DNA of 64,000 nucleotides from positions 44,727 to 108,726 of the forward strand of contig QZLH01000209.1 in assembly GCA_003833135.1 (NCBI GenBank). The letters are read 5' to 3'. Under the pieces are notes generated by a model. It was not told the DNA's origin and searched no databases. It was given only the letters and a program-made list of their open reading frames with translations. Source of the stretch: Oehlia diaphana. Taxonomy: Eukaryota; Glomeromycota; Glomeromycetes; Glomerales; Glomeraceae. Position numbers and translations under genes: made by a program. Shown piece by piece: positions 35,843 to 48,299 of the stretch (its first letter is position 1; each line of letters begins with the position of its first letter).

Positions 35843-36489
35843 TCTCTCTTCCCCTTAAATATCCATCAAATAAGCTAAGTAATTCAATCAAAATTTTTCT
35901 TGTAATTTTTATTGTTTATTATATGAATAATCTGCATTGCAAAAATTGTTCCCTGTTTTTATCATATATTGCTCATAACATGAGTACCATGGAGTAACAT
36001 CTATATTGATGTAGTATATCATGATAAGTTTCTTACCAAAATTCAGGATAACCACTTTCTAACAAGAGTGAGCAAAATTACAGTATTTCAAGAAGTGGGA
36101 TATCTTTAGAGAATGGGGCATGCTATAAGGGTCATTCTATGATGTTTTTGTGGTAGGAGTATGCCCTCTTGTGCTGATACTATTCTACTGTCTGTGCTAT
36201 AATCTGTTGTAATGCTTGTTATACTGTTGGTGGATATTTCCAAGTTTTGAGACATTGCTACTGTATATTTCATTTTTAATAGAGTAAGGAAGTTGATTAA
36301 GTATTATGAGTGAAAATTAAAGATGCTGCCTAAAATTATTTTTCAAATTTTCAAAACTGAAACTGAAATTAAAACTAAAATTGAAACTTATCCAGAATTC
36401 TGATACTATTCTGGAATTTCTAAAACTAGTTTGAAACTTCTGAAACTAGTCCAGAATTTTTTTTGTCTAAAACTTCTGAAACTAGTCTG
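35843..36489. other. AT-rich spacer with short degenerate repeats
   Basis: About 36370-36500 repeats variants of AAACTTCTGAAACTAGT and AAACTGAAATTAAAACT. No gene is seen. Confidence 0.45.
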
Positions 36490-38340
36490 AAACTTTTGCA
36501 GGGAGCCATTCTCTAAAAAAAGATAATAAAAAACATTAGTAAATGTTTTTAATAAAAAAAAATTAAAAAATTTTTTTTTTTATCCTTAACTTACTTTATA
36601 TCTAATTTTGTTCAGAGCTGTTCTCTAAAAAAAGATAATAAAGAATATTAATAAACATTCTTAATAAAAAAAAATCAAAAAATTATTAATGGAGTTGATA
36701 ACTTTTGACATAAGATATCCTTCTGATCAAAATAACTTCTTTAATATTATTTTTATTATACCAGCATTTTTAGAAGTTTTCATAAAGTTCAACTATATGA
36801 TTCACCAAATTTTTTTCCAAAAATTCAAATCTAGTTAATTTATATAGAACCTTAGAATTCCTTTATACAAGTCATAAGTCATACTTTTAGCAAATTGACC
36901 CATTTTTTAAGGGCTTAAAAAATCATTTTTGTAAATATTTTGGCATCCAGTAGTCCAATTTAATGAACTTTTTTTTAAATTATAGAGCTAAATGAGAGCT
37001 ACAAAATAAAAAAAAAGTTCATTAAAATTGAATTACTAAATACTAAGATATTTACAAAAGATGATTTTTTAAGTTTTGGTAAAATGTGGTGTTTTTGGCC
37101 AAAAGTCCATTATGACTTTTATATTAGTTTTTCAGAATCCTATTTATATTGATATATTTTGAACCTGTAATATTAGCCGTTAAAAAAGGTAGATTAAGAT
37201 TAGTTGATTTTAACTTTTGGCAGTCTTATAAATATGATCTTATTATTTATTAAAAATCTTATTATTCAACTTATTTAGAAAGCTGTTTTTTTTAAAAAAA
37301 ATTATAAAAAGTATTAGTAAACATTTTTAACAAAAATAAAATTAAAAAAATAATATTTTATTTTTTTCAGCTTATTTTATATTCAATTAGCTATTTCTAA
37401 AAAAAATAATAAAGAGTATTAGTAAACATTTTTAATAAAAAAAATTAAAAAAAATTAATTTTTATCTTTCAGTTTATTTTGTATTCAGAAGAAGATATTT
37501 TTTAAAAAAAGACAATAAAAAACATTAGTAAATATTCTTAATAAAAAAAATATATATATAATTTTATTTTTTTCTGATTGTTAATAAATGTTTTTAATAA
37601 AAAAAATTAAAAAATTACTTTTTTTTTATTTTTTAATTTACTTTATAATCAATTTTATTTAAAGAGTTGCTCTAAAAAAAACAATAAAAATGTTAATAAG
37701 TTTCTTAAATAAATTAAAAAATTATTATTTTTTTTATTCTCTGAATTTCAGCTTATTACCTTATATCTAATTTTATCCAGTAAGTTATTTTCTAAATAAA
37801 ATAATAAAAAATATTAGTAATATTATTAATAAAAAAAAATAAAAAAAAAATATTTTATTTTTCTAATTTACTTTATATTTAATTTCATTTAAAAAGTTGT
37901 TTTTAAAAAAAATAATAAAGAAATTAATAAATATTTTAATAAAAAAATTAAAACATTATTATTTTTTTATTCTCTGAACTTCAATTTATTACCTTATATT
38001 CAATTTCATCTAATAAGTCATTTTTTAAATATAAATCAAGCATTTTGATTTCTTATTACTTCTATTATGTAATTATTCTTAAACTTTTGAACTTTGTAAA
38101 TATTATATTAAATATTAAAATATGATAGAACCAATCTTAAAATTTTTTCAGTAAGATTTGGCTAAAAATTGATGAATTTATATATCTGATATATAAGGAT
38201 ATTTATATTTAATTGCTCTTTCATTTTTATCTGAATCACAAATTAAAATAAAAATAAATTAAAAAAAAATATTTTATTTTTTCTAATTTACTTTATATTT
38301 AATTTTTGTATCTAATTTTATCTAAAATGCCTTTTTTGGT
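36490..38340. repeat. Decayed tandem satellite, unit about 110-115 bp
   Basis: A module of TTCTCTAAAAAAAGATAATA, then AAACATTAGTAAA, TTTTTAATAAAAAAA, and a T-rich half ending in CTTACTTTATATCTAATTTT recurs. Clear copies start near 36508, 36622, 37285, 37390, 37500, 37665, 37790 and 37900. Copies are strongly diverged and some are separated by unrelated sequence (36700-37260). Unit length is estimated by eye. Confidence 0.6.
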
Positions 38341-40564
38341 GTTTTATATAAATCAAATTTTTCCTTTAAAATTTGATTCAATTCAAACTTAATTCAGACT
38401 TGATTTAATAATTATCTCAAGATTTAGTAATTTAATTTCAATGATCTTTTTTTTAATCAATAATTCTTATTACTTTAATCATAATAAAAAAACTGAGATT
38501 ATTAAAATTGAACCACTAAATCAAATATTATTTACAAAATATGTTTTTACCTTTAGAAATAATCAGGATCATATTGTATCACAGATTGATTTACATAAAA
38601 CACTATTCTTTTTCAAAAAAAAAACAAAAAAAAATTGGCTGTAATTATTTTTTTTTTATATTTTAAAAAGAGTTGAAATAAGATTTATTTAAACAAATTG
38701 AAAAAAAGTATTTAGTAGTTCTTTAATAATAAAAAACTTATATAAAGAAAAAAATTAACTAATAATAAAATTTAAAAGAAAATTAAATTCTATTTGTAAT
38801 AACAAATAAAAATAAAACAATATAAATTATATAAGTAAGTTAATTTCTTATATAATAAAAAAATCTAATTGCTTATTACTTTTAAATTTTATCTATTAGT
38901 TTCTTTAATATTTTCTTAAAAACTAAAAATTTTCTTTTTTTATCTTTCCTTTTATTCAAAAATAAACTTGCAATATTAATTAAGAGAACTTATTTAGTTA
39001 ATTTTTTTTTTTTTTCCAATCTTATCACTTTTGAGTATTCAAAAGAATTTTATTAATATTTGTAACTTTATCTATAAGGCAAGATTTTTTTTTAAAAAAA
39101 TGGATTTATGAATTTTAAAGTCTTCTTATTATTCTTTAAACAATTCTTAGAAATCTAATTAAAATAGTATGAAAAAAAATAATGACACTAATTTAATTTT
39201 TTATTATCAATTTTAAATATTCTATCTATTAATTTATTCTGATATTTTTATATTTTCAAATAAATAATAAGTTTGCACTTCTGTATTTCTGTGATAAAAA
39301 TCTTAAAGGTTTTATAATCAAATATAACTATTAAAAATAATAGTAGAATACTACTTTACTAAAAATGGCTAATTTTTTGAAATATTTTTATAGACCTAAA
39401 TATAATGGCTTTCAAAATAATTGTGCAATTATTTTGTAAAGTTTTTAAAATATATCAAAATATATTTAAGGTATTTTGAAAAAATAATATCAAAGTTAAA
39501 TAAATTATGATAATAAAATAATAATAAATGTATTAATAAATTATTGTGATATTATTTTGAATTATTTTTATAGATCTAAATATAATAAAATTATAAAATA
39601 ATAATAAAAGTATAATAAAACATTTTGATGTATTAAATGTATTTTAGTAGTATTTTAAAATTATTACAAAATTATTTCAAAAAATTAGACATTTTTAGTA
39701 AAGTAGTTATAACTGAGTTTTAATAGTATTTTACTACTAATTTTAGCTATTACTTTTGATTATTTGACTAACTAATTAACTAATAGCCAAATAAATTAGT
39801 TTATTTACAGCCAAATGTCAATATTAAACTAAAAATTGTAAAAATGTTTTAAATAATATTTAATTAAAATATTTAATAATAATAGTAAATGCAAAAAAAA
39901 ATCAGAATGTAAAGTTATTTGATATTAATAAATAATGCAAAATTAATAAAATACTTAAAATTATTTTAAATAATTAATAAAATGATACTACAGAAATACC
40001 TAAATATAAATAAAAAATAATTAAGATTCCCTTTTCAATAATTAAAAATCCTTTTTTATAAATACTATTAAATTTTTTTAATCTTCATATAATTCATCTT
40101 CATATAGTAATTTATCTGAAATTTTTATTAAATCAAAAAGTAATAATACTTTAAAATATAAATAATCTCATATTAAATAAAAAATTTTAAATATTTATTA
40201 TTTAATAATTTACTAAATTTGAAATCTTTTATTTAATTTACTAATATATTTTATTTTATATTATAATTAAATGGTTAAAGTCCTAAATTCTCTAAGTTTG
40301 CAAAATAATAAATATATAACTTTTTCTTTAAATATAACCCAGTTTTTGGACTAAAAAATAATATCTAAAATATAAAAATATTAATTTTTCAAAAATTGCA
40401 AAAATATTAGATTTTTAAAAAAACAAATTGTAAAAAAATAAATATTATGTAAAGATAAAAAAAATTATGCAAATTAGTTTAATTTTAAAAGTAATTTATT
40501 TATAAACTTTATTATTACAACTTATAATAGAAAAGAATTTTTATATTTACTTAAAGATTTTTTA
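38341..40564. other. Extremely AT-rich region
   Basis: Nearly all A and T, with drifting poly-T and poly-A tracts. Open frames here, such as one at about 38441, are low-complexity and not credible genes. No tRNA, rRNA or protein signal is seen. Confidence 0.5.
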
Positions 40565-40882
40565 CCATATAGCGCTTCATACAGTACTTCCTTGTAATAG
40601 TACTCCCTTCAAATAGTACTGGAGTATTATTCAAATTCACATTCAGTTATTTTTAAAAAATACTCCAGTACTAATTAAAATTCGATTTTGAATAGTATCC
40701 TGGATACTAATCATATTCTGATTTGAAAAACTAATCAAAAATTCATGTACTAATTTAATTATAATAAAATCAAATGTACTTCCTTCCCCTTTCAATAGTA
40801 CCCCCTCCTCCTATAGTATTTCTCTCAATCTAGGCAGACTTTCTTGAATAGTACCGGAGGTACTATATGCAGTGCTATACGG
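40565..40882. mobile_element. MITE with about 27 bp inverted ends flanked by TA
   Basis: The left end CCATATAGCGCTTCATACAG matches the complement of the right end, CCGTATAGCACTGCATATAG, and both continue into TAC(T/C)TCC. Directly outside lie TA (40563-40564) and TA (40883-40884), the signature of Tc1/mariner-type insertion. The interior has no reading frame but holds further short inverted motifs around AGTACT. The length is 318 bp. Confidence 0.65.
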
Positions 40883-40884
40883 TA

Positions 40885-42805
40885 ATAAAAAGCTATACAG
40901 CAGATTTTTTGGCAAGTAAAATTAAAAAGTTATTAAAAAAATTGGATAAAAAAGTTTGCAGCTGTTTTTTTAGATAATGCTTTTGCAATAGCAGCTGCTT
41001 ATTGAAAGATTTTTTAAAATTATTCATATTATAAATATTTGCTATATACAGAAAATAATTAAAATTATCCAGCCAGTTTATTTTGCTAAAATTTTATAAA
41101 TCATGATAACTTAATATAATATAAATAAAATATAATTTTGTATTTATAAAAAATTTTAATGCTTTATATTTTTCAAAAATATAAAATCATTTATTATATA
41201 AATTTTATAAATTTTACAAAAACAAACTTAAAAATCTTAAAAATATTATAATTCTACCAATATTAATTTGATAGATCTAAGCTTACTACTATTCAAAATT
41301 ATCTCAATAGTTAATAAGATAGATCAAAAGAACTATAAATTGTAAATTTTAATTACAAGATCAGAAAATATCATAGATAATATTTAGGTTTTTAAAGCAT
41401 AATCATGTGATGACTGATGAATATTGATGTTAAATTATTACCATCCAAATTCTTTCAGTGAAATGAATCTGATAAATCTAAAATTACAAAATTTCAATTA
41501 CTAGATTTTAAAATAATCTTAATATATAATTTTAAATTTTAAAATTCACAAACTTCACAAATTCAAAAAATTTTATAAATTACATAGGATTACATTTCCA
41601 TAATACCTGTAATTAATATGCAATATTATGGCATAATTAAGGTAACCTCTTCAAAATTCTACGATTAGTTTCGTCAAAATTTTACTATAGATTTATTATA
41701 GTTTCGGCAGAGTTTTGGCAGTTTCAGCATTTATAATAAGTTTCGGCAGTTTCACCTTTCTCCAGAGTTTCACCAGTTTTTTAATATAACTTTAATATAG
41801 TTTTGGTAGAATTTCGCTTTTTGACAAAACGCCATCTTGCCTAAACCCTTAGGTTTCAGCAAGCAACCTTAGGCATAATTCTTTTTTAATATTATACTTG
41901 TATATCTTATTAAATTTTTCTAATAAAACTACTTGAAAAGTATTATATTAAAAATATATTAAAAAAATATTATAAAAAATCTATCAATAGCATATTTCAT
42001 GAATTGGGAATTTATTTTTGCAAATGGAATAGAATTTATTATTAAAATTTTATCTAAATTGATAAACAAAAACATAATGAATTTGTTTAACTTAAATTTT
42101 TATTATTGCTAAATTATATATATATGAGTTTTTTCAACTTAAAAAGTGCTGGATAATTCTGATCACCTTCTGTAGTTCATTTGTTAATAAAAACATTTTA
42201 GGTACTGTAAATATAATATTATAAATAATTGTAAGTTTTATTTATAATTTATTAATTATTAATTTTGCAACTGTATTTTTTAATATAAAAATTTTTAATA
42301 TATACCAGATACTAATATTTTATTATTTTATAACTTAATTAATTATTTCTTAGAATATTCTTTACCAAAGTATATTTATAAATCTAAAAATATTAAAATT
42401 GGTCAAGAAAGCTAGAAAATCTTATTAGTATGATAAAATTATAGAAATTACAATTTTTTTAAAAAAAAATGAAAATAAAATTTAGGCTTTAATTGAAATT
42501 TTCTGTTAATGTAAAATAATAATTCGTTTACACTTGTAAATTTTCCAGTGCTAAAAGTTTCTTAAGTAATCAGAAATTAAAAATAAAGTAAGCAAAAATG
42601 CTAGAGGCTAGATTAAAACTAAAATTGTAACAGCGATTTTCTAATTTTATTAATTTTACTATGATTGCGTAATATTGAAGTTAACTATTTATATACTGTA
42701 GATTACATACTGATTGAAAGAGAAAGTTTACTTTTTTTTAAATTAAATGGTGATGAGAAAATTTTAAATGAAAAATTTTGATAAGACGTAATAAATGCGC
42801 ATATA
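40885..42805. other. AT-rich spacer before H12
   Basis: Mostly AT-rich. About 41690-41840 has repeated AGTTTCGGCAG and AGTTTTGGCAG motifs, a small degenerate minisatellite. No gene is seen. Confidence 0.4.
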
Positions 42806-42813
42806 CATGCAGG

Positions 42814-42889
42814 AAAGTTTGTCAGTTTTGTTCAGGTATTGATCAGGTTTTGGTCAGCCCTAAAAAAATATGGCCAAAACCTAGCATTG
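42814..42889. mobile_element. 76 bp insertion flanked by 8 bp direct repeats upstream of H12
   Basis: CATGCAGG occurs at 42806-42813 and 42890-42897. The paralogous region upstream of H13 (about 50590) reads ATATACATGCAGATATC with no insert, so it serves as the empty site. The insert contains AGGTTTTGGTCA and TGGCCAAAACCT, an internal inverted pair, but its outermost ends do not match well. Confidence 0.55.
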
Positions 42890-42990
42890 CATGCAGGTAT
42901 CTTCTAATTTAATACCATTGTTTCCAAAAAAGAAAAGTAATTTTTTTAGATATAAATGAATCTTTTACGAAAAATAAACCAAAAACAAAA

Positions 42991-45356
42991 ATGCCCATCA
43001 GTAATAATATTCGAGTTGTCGTCGGTATAGGTAATTAAAACAATCAGCAAAGAAAATCTTTTTTTTTTTATAAATTACAGTAACTAAATTTAGCTGTTAA
43101 TTTTGTCAATATCTTTAAAGACTTCGGTACAACTTATTCGGTAATTCAAATTTTTTTTTTTTTAAAAAAAAAAAAATTTGAACGTTTTTAACAATCACGA
43201 TTACTGTATTTTCATCATAACAAATTAGGGATTCTCATTCGCGCATTTATCAAATTCTATAATTGCATCTAATGATAAATGGCCCGAACAAGTGCCAAAT
43301 ACAACTAAAAATGATAAAATTGAGTATTGGGATCAAATAGAAAACTTAAAAACAAACACGATCTTAGGTTATGATGACAATTTTGAAAGTGTCGAATGTT
43401 GGGGACCGTCAGCGTTAGTTAATACAACTGAAAAAGACATAAATCCTGTCGAATTATTTAAATTACATTTGAGTGATTTGGATAATTTGGATAAGGATAA
43501 AAAATCTAACAAACCTTATCTCCCTTCTAAGTTAGTCTATAAGAAAGCTATTACTGATTATCTTCGGGAAATGGGTAAACAAGTAAAAATAAATTTGAAC
43601 TCAATGACTTTATATCATATAAGCAAATTAACGATATTTTTTTTTTTAAAAAAAAAAACGCTTACAGGAAAGGTGACTAAATTTTACCTAATATTATATA
43701 ATATATATGATTCTTTTTTAAATAGAATTTTTATTCCTATATCTGCTATAGTTAGTTAAAAAGACTGTGACAACTCGTTGGCCTGGTATTGAATGGTACC
43801 AAGTGCTTTTAGTTCTTGCAGTTCCAGCGGAATTTCCGGAAAAATCAAAATCAATATTGAGAAAATGTGCATACGATGCTAATTTAATAAATAACTTAAG
43901 AACTTATAAGCTACAATTCACTACAGAACGTAAGCAATATGAAAAATTCTTAAACACTATTTATAATTTTTAATAATAATTTTTTTATATTTATCTATTT
44001 TTAGCTGAAGCAGCGGCCATATATTGTATAGATAATATTTCTGAAACTAAAATCTATGATTATATTGGAAGTAAGTTCTGTAATCTATTATGGTAGCTTA
44101 GGCCGAGTAAATATTTATAATAATTAATTATTTATTGTTAGAATCATTCTTAGTTGTGGATTGTGGTGGTGGTACCGTTGATTTAACAATTCGTAAACTA
44201 TTAAGTAAGAACGAATTAGGAGAAGTAACTATAAGAACTGGAGGCCTCTGTGGTTCGACTTACATCGATCAAGAGTTTATAAAATTTCTTGAACGAAAAC
44301 TTGGAAAATCCGCAATCAACAGTTTAAAGGAACATCATTATGGGCAATATCGACTTTTGATACACGAATTTTGTAAAAACGCTAAATTGCCTTTTACTGG
44401 TGTTGAAGAAGAATATAAAGCCTATGAATTGGATATTAAGGTTAGTGCTTTAATAATTCATTTTTAAATATAATTATATTTTATACTTAATCTACAACTA
44501 TGTAGAAAATAAGTCCAAATTTGAAACAATACGTTACTAAACAACACTCAAATGAAAATCGATGGACGATTAAACTTGCGTTTAATGATGTTAAAAAAAT
44601 GTTTAATCCAGTTATTAACCAAATAATTAAATTAATTCGTGATCAACTTGTAAAAGATGACACATGTTCGATCATGTTTTTGGTTGGAGAATTTGGTGAA
44701 TCGAAATATTTACAAAAAAGAATCCAAGAAGAATTTAAAGAACAACAAATTTCAGTGCCTCCTCGGCCAATTGCTGCTGTTGCACGTGGAGCAGTAAGTT
44801 ATGGAATTAACGAAAAGTTTATTAAGAATAGAGTATTGAAATACAATTATGGAAGGTCAACTCTTAGACCATATGATGAAAATATTGATCCGATTGATAG
44901 AAAGAGAGAAAGTGGACATGTTTTAGTTTTTAAATTATTGGCCAAAAAAGGAACAGTCGTTGATGTTGATCAAAAATTTTCTCAAACTTCTCATCCGGAA
45001 AACAGGTAATCATTTAAAATAAATAACATAACAAAACAAAAAATAAAATTCGAATAACCTTTTTTTTAAAAAAAATTAGTGATCAAGAAAAAATGTGGTA
45101 CCAAATTTTAATAACAGAAAGAGATGATGTAAAATATCCTGATGAAGATGGTGTAATAAAATTAGGTGATTTTATTATTGATTTACCAGATGCACATCTT
45201 GGTAAAGATAGAAAAGTTCAGTTTGAATTATGTTTTGCCAAAATGGAAATTCAAGTGTATGCAAAAAACGAATACAATGGACAAGAATATGAAGCTACCT
45301 TTGATTATTATGATAAAGATATTGCTGAAATGAGTGAAATTTTAGATGAAGTTTAA
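42991..45356 (+). CDS. H12: HSPA12-like Hsp70-family ATPase, type B, with altered adenosine loop
   Basis: Predicted 576 aa, the longest copy. Exons are 42991-43030, 43121-43140, 43229-43574, 43668-43672 (5 nt), 43752-43929, 44005-44070, 44142-44440, 44506-45005 and 45080-45356; all phases close. The start is MPISNNIRVVVGI then DFGTTYS. EPEAAAIYC begins at about 196 and FLVVDCGGGTVDL at about 221. The adenosine motif reads VGEFGES (378-384) where every other intact copy has VGGFSES, and FDDVKKMFDP is FNDVKKMFNP. These changes touch otherwise constant positions and may weaken ATP binding. The second TGG-CGSTY loop is shared with H11, and the two are closest relatives by eye. The tail ends in acidic residues (SEILDEV). 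Confidence 0.86.
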
Positions 45357-46328
45357 CATAAAAGCCATGTAAAGTAATTTTGATATTTGTATTATATTTA
45401 TTTTAAAGAATAAAAATTGTAATATTGCAATTTATTATATATTAATTATTAAATTAACTAAATGATTTTAATAAACATAGTAATTATAGTTCAAATATTA
45501 GACTTGTAATTTCAAATCCGTATATTTCAATTAATAAAATGATAAATATTTATTTCCAATACATTTCTTTTACATTATAAACTTTTGATTCTTTTTACCT
45601 TTTTCTTATAATGAAAAAGTACATCCTTAATTATTAAATTAAGAAATAATGAAAAAGAAAAACTATTTTAGTTAAAAGGTTAAGTAAGGTAAATAAAAGT
45701 AATAAATGGAAGTATATAGAAAAAATATCAAATTGGATAGTAAATAGAAACTTATAATAAAATAGAATTATTAATACAAATATTGTTATATTAAAATATT
45801 GGTACATATAATTTGTTAGCAAATTATAATAAAGATTAAATTCTAATTCTTACTAACTTTATGGTTAACTTTTTGGAATTTATATATATGAATGAAAAAT
45901 TAATATACAGCAAATTCTTAATTTTATTCAAAGGTCAAATTCAGCACCTTTATATAACAAAATAAGTACAGTTAAACTTTAATATACCAAGTACATTGAA
46001 ACATCAGTACATATATATATTATTTGTAAATCATAATGCAGATTAAAATCTAATTCTGGTTTATATTATGCTTAATTCTAAAAAACTAAAAAAATATAAT
46101 TTTGGTGAATTATAAGTTTACAATTTTTTAATTTGGGCCAAACCTATAGTACCAGCCCAAATTAAAACTAGTATAACCTAAATTATCAGTTCATCATTAT
46201 TATATATTATTATAAAAGGACAAAGAAAGAGTATTACATTACAGAACTAAAGCTTTTTTATTAATTATAAAATGAGATAATTAAAATTTATTAATATAAA
46301 CCAAAATCTCGCTTACTTCTAATATGAT
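45357..46328. other. AT-rich spacer after H12
   Basis: Low-complexity AT sequence. About 45780-45840 and 45990-46060 repeat GTACATATA, ATTTGT and TCTAATTCT motifs. No gene is supported. Confidence 0.4.
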
Positions 46329-47488
46329 ATGGCCAAACTTATAGAATTTTTGCAGGGACAGGAGAATTAGGACTTAATGAGCTGGCTATCAAAATCTTAG
46401 AAAATGAAGAGGTTAATGGCCTGGACTTCTTGGACTTGACTTAGGAAGAACTTGAACATTATGAAATGAAATTGGGGTCAGCTAAGAGACTTATGAAGTT
46501 CGCTAAGGAATGTAAGGCTGAGGTCGTTCTCCTTGTACAAGACTAAGAAAGAGTTGGTGAGGTATTGCGCAAGTATGGGATTGATAGCAATGAGATAACA
46601 AAATTCCGCCCTTTGAGCCAGAGCCTGTAAAAATTGATGATGAAGACGAAGAACTGGAGCAGTGTATAACAGAAATAAAACGTAGGATGGAAATTATAGG
46701 TTTGACAACAAGCAGGAATGAGGCTTTGCGTTATGAGTATATTTCTCTAATATTATATGCATCCATCTATATCGCCAAAAGAATCACTAAGAAAAGAATA
46801 ACCATGGACCTCTGGTTCAAAGTTGTAAGTGAAAAAGCATCTGGCCGAGTCAATTACGCAATCAAGAAAGTCATAGATGTCATCAATGAGGAGTTGATAG
46901 CTATAATAGAAGGAAAACAAAAGGATTTGGTAGCGGGATTCATGCAGAACATAATGCAACTTGAAAGCTCTCACCATACAAATACAAGAAAAAGGAAAGC
47001 ATCCTTGGTATTCAATAATGAGTTTGACTATCTCTATGGAATTGTGACCACAGGTAGAGCTTGGCTAAAGACACTATAACATGTGATTTTTTTTATCAAT
47101 CGTTCGTATATACTAACTCGTGTCTTTCTTCGTTTAACTTCAGACTGGTATTTTCTCATGTACACACCAAAAAGGATTTATTGCTTGAAAGACAACTATC
47201 ACATAATACTTATCGAGAAAATAATGGAAGATGATGCAGAACTTCGCCAAGGTATACATGCCACCCAAAATATTTTGGCACTTTATATAGTAAATTATAT
47301 ATAAACTGAATGAATTACGGCGTTCCAAATTATAATTATAGTATCCCAAAATAATTTGGGCAGCATGTATACGCTGAGGTGTTAAAAAGGTTATGGAGGT
47401 GATCGTAAGTTTGTTGAAGGATAGGGTCAAAGTTGATGACTCACCAGATAGTAAGAGAGCAAGGATGAAAAAATTTATTAAGGAGTAG
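46329..47488 (+). pseudogene. Decayed SAM-domain protein gene of a repeated fungal family
   Basis: From ATG 46329 the pieces read AKLIEFLQGQE, then LGLNELAIKILENEEVNGLD, a typical SAM-domain start, but a base error (GAGAATTAG) and a TAG inside DLT-EELE break it. Further stops follow near 46544 and 46628. A long open piece (46687-47053) continues to the FDYLYGIVTT motif. A good intron (47054-47143, with TACTAAC at 47111) leads to DWYFLMYTP. A 121 bp insert at 47252 interrupts LRQG; skipping it and six more bases restores the frame to a basic end at TAG 47486-47488. I recall this SAM plus TTGRDWYF architecture as a highly repeated Rhizophagus family; its role is unknown. Confidence 0.7.
47252..47372. 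mobile_element. 121 bp MITE inserted in the SAM pseudogene
   Basis: The ends are GTATACATGCCACCCAAAAT and, complementing it, ATAATTTGGGCAGCATGTAT followed by AC. The outside flanks are GCCAAG (47246-47251) and GCTGAG (47373-47378), an imperfect 6 bp duplication. Removal of the element plus one flank restores the host reading frame exactly, which confirms the insertion boundaries. Confidence 0.75.
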
Positions 47489-47646
47489 CCGTATATTACG
47501 CAATTATTAGTATAGTCTTCATGTATCAGCAGGATTACGTCCCGATCATTATATTTATTTTTTGTCTCTGTATTAATAAAGCGAGACTTTGCATTCACCA
47601 CTCATAACATTGAAACATTTCTTTGTCATGAAAAAATTTATCAAAC
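47489..47646. other. Short spacer between two decayed genes
   Basis: 158 bp without recognised features. Confidence 0.4.
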
Positions 47647-48299
47647 ATGTTTGTTAACAAAGCTAACTCAACCAACCTTGATTTATTGAGACAGCGCATT
47701 ACAGAGCTTGAGGCTGAGAATGCAGAGCTTAGAAAGGAGAATACTGTGATTCCTGATCTTAAAAACAAGCTCTCACTGTTTGATGCTGAAGTAGCTGAAC
47801 TTAACGCAGGAATGCGGAGACTCTAAGATTTAATGAGGAATATAATGAGAGGCATGATGCTGAGAATGCTAAACTCAAGGCTAGAATCGAGGAGTTGGAG
47901 AAAAACAAAGCAGATTCTTCAGCCGAGAATGTTAGGCATGATGATGAAAGTTGCTGAACTGAAAGGCCGAACTAAGAGATGGAGATGAGGAAGCAAACAG
48001 CCAATCAAAGATATTTCCGAAGTAGTTGTCAATGCATTACAGATCAGTGTAATAAGGCCACTTTTCCGCCATCTTGTTTGAGAGATTAGAAGTTATTGGA
48101 GGATAGGAAAATAGAAGCTTTCTTGGATGATGCACATAAGAAAAGTGTTAGTGATGGGATAAGGCAATGCAATTTGGAGAAGAAAATTCAACGTGAGTCA
48201 ACTGTCTCTTCCAACTTATCGCTTGTTACAGAAATTTCTTTAAGAAATAATGAAATCGAAAGTATCACAAAAACCGATTCCTCAGGAAATGATCAATAA
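47647..48299 (+). pseudogene. Decayed coiled-coil family gene
   Basis: ATG 47647 opens MFVNKANSTNLDLL, then RITELEAENAELRKENTVIP, a heptad-rich coiled coil. Around 47817 the frame shifts: RNAETLRFNEEYNERHDAEN continues in another frame and stops at about 47957. After a decayed middle the C-terminal part is open again (48096-48299: AHKKSVSDGIRQCNLEKKIQ and a Ser/Thr-rich end). At least two frame breaks make it a pseudogene. I recall this ELEAENAELRKEN plus HKKSVSDEIRQRNREKK pattern as a multicopy Rhizophagus family; that is from memory, and the function is unknown. Confidence 0.6.

Noticed and set aside
36490..38340. CRISPR-like array
   Set aside because: Repeats are degenerate, contiguous and AT-rich without unique spacers, and the genome is eukaryotic; a decayed satellite fits better.
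38441..38644. 67-codon plus-strand frame in the AT desert
   Set aside because: Low-complexity Asn/Lys/Phe composition, no neighbours and no motif.
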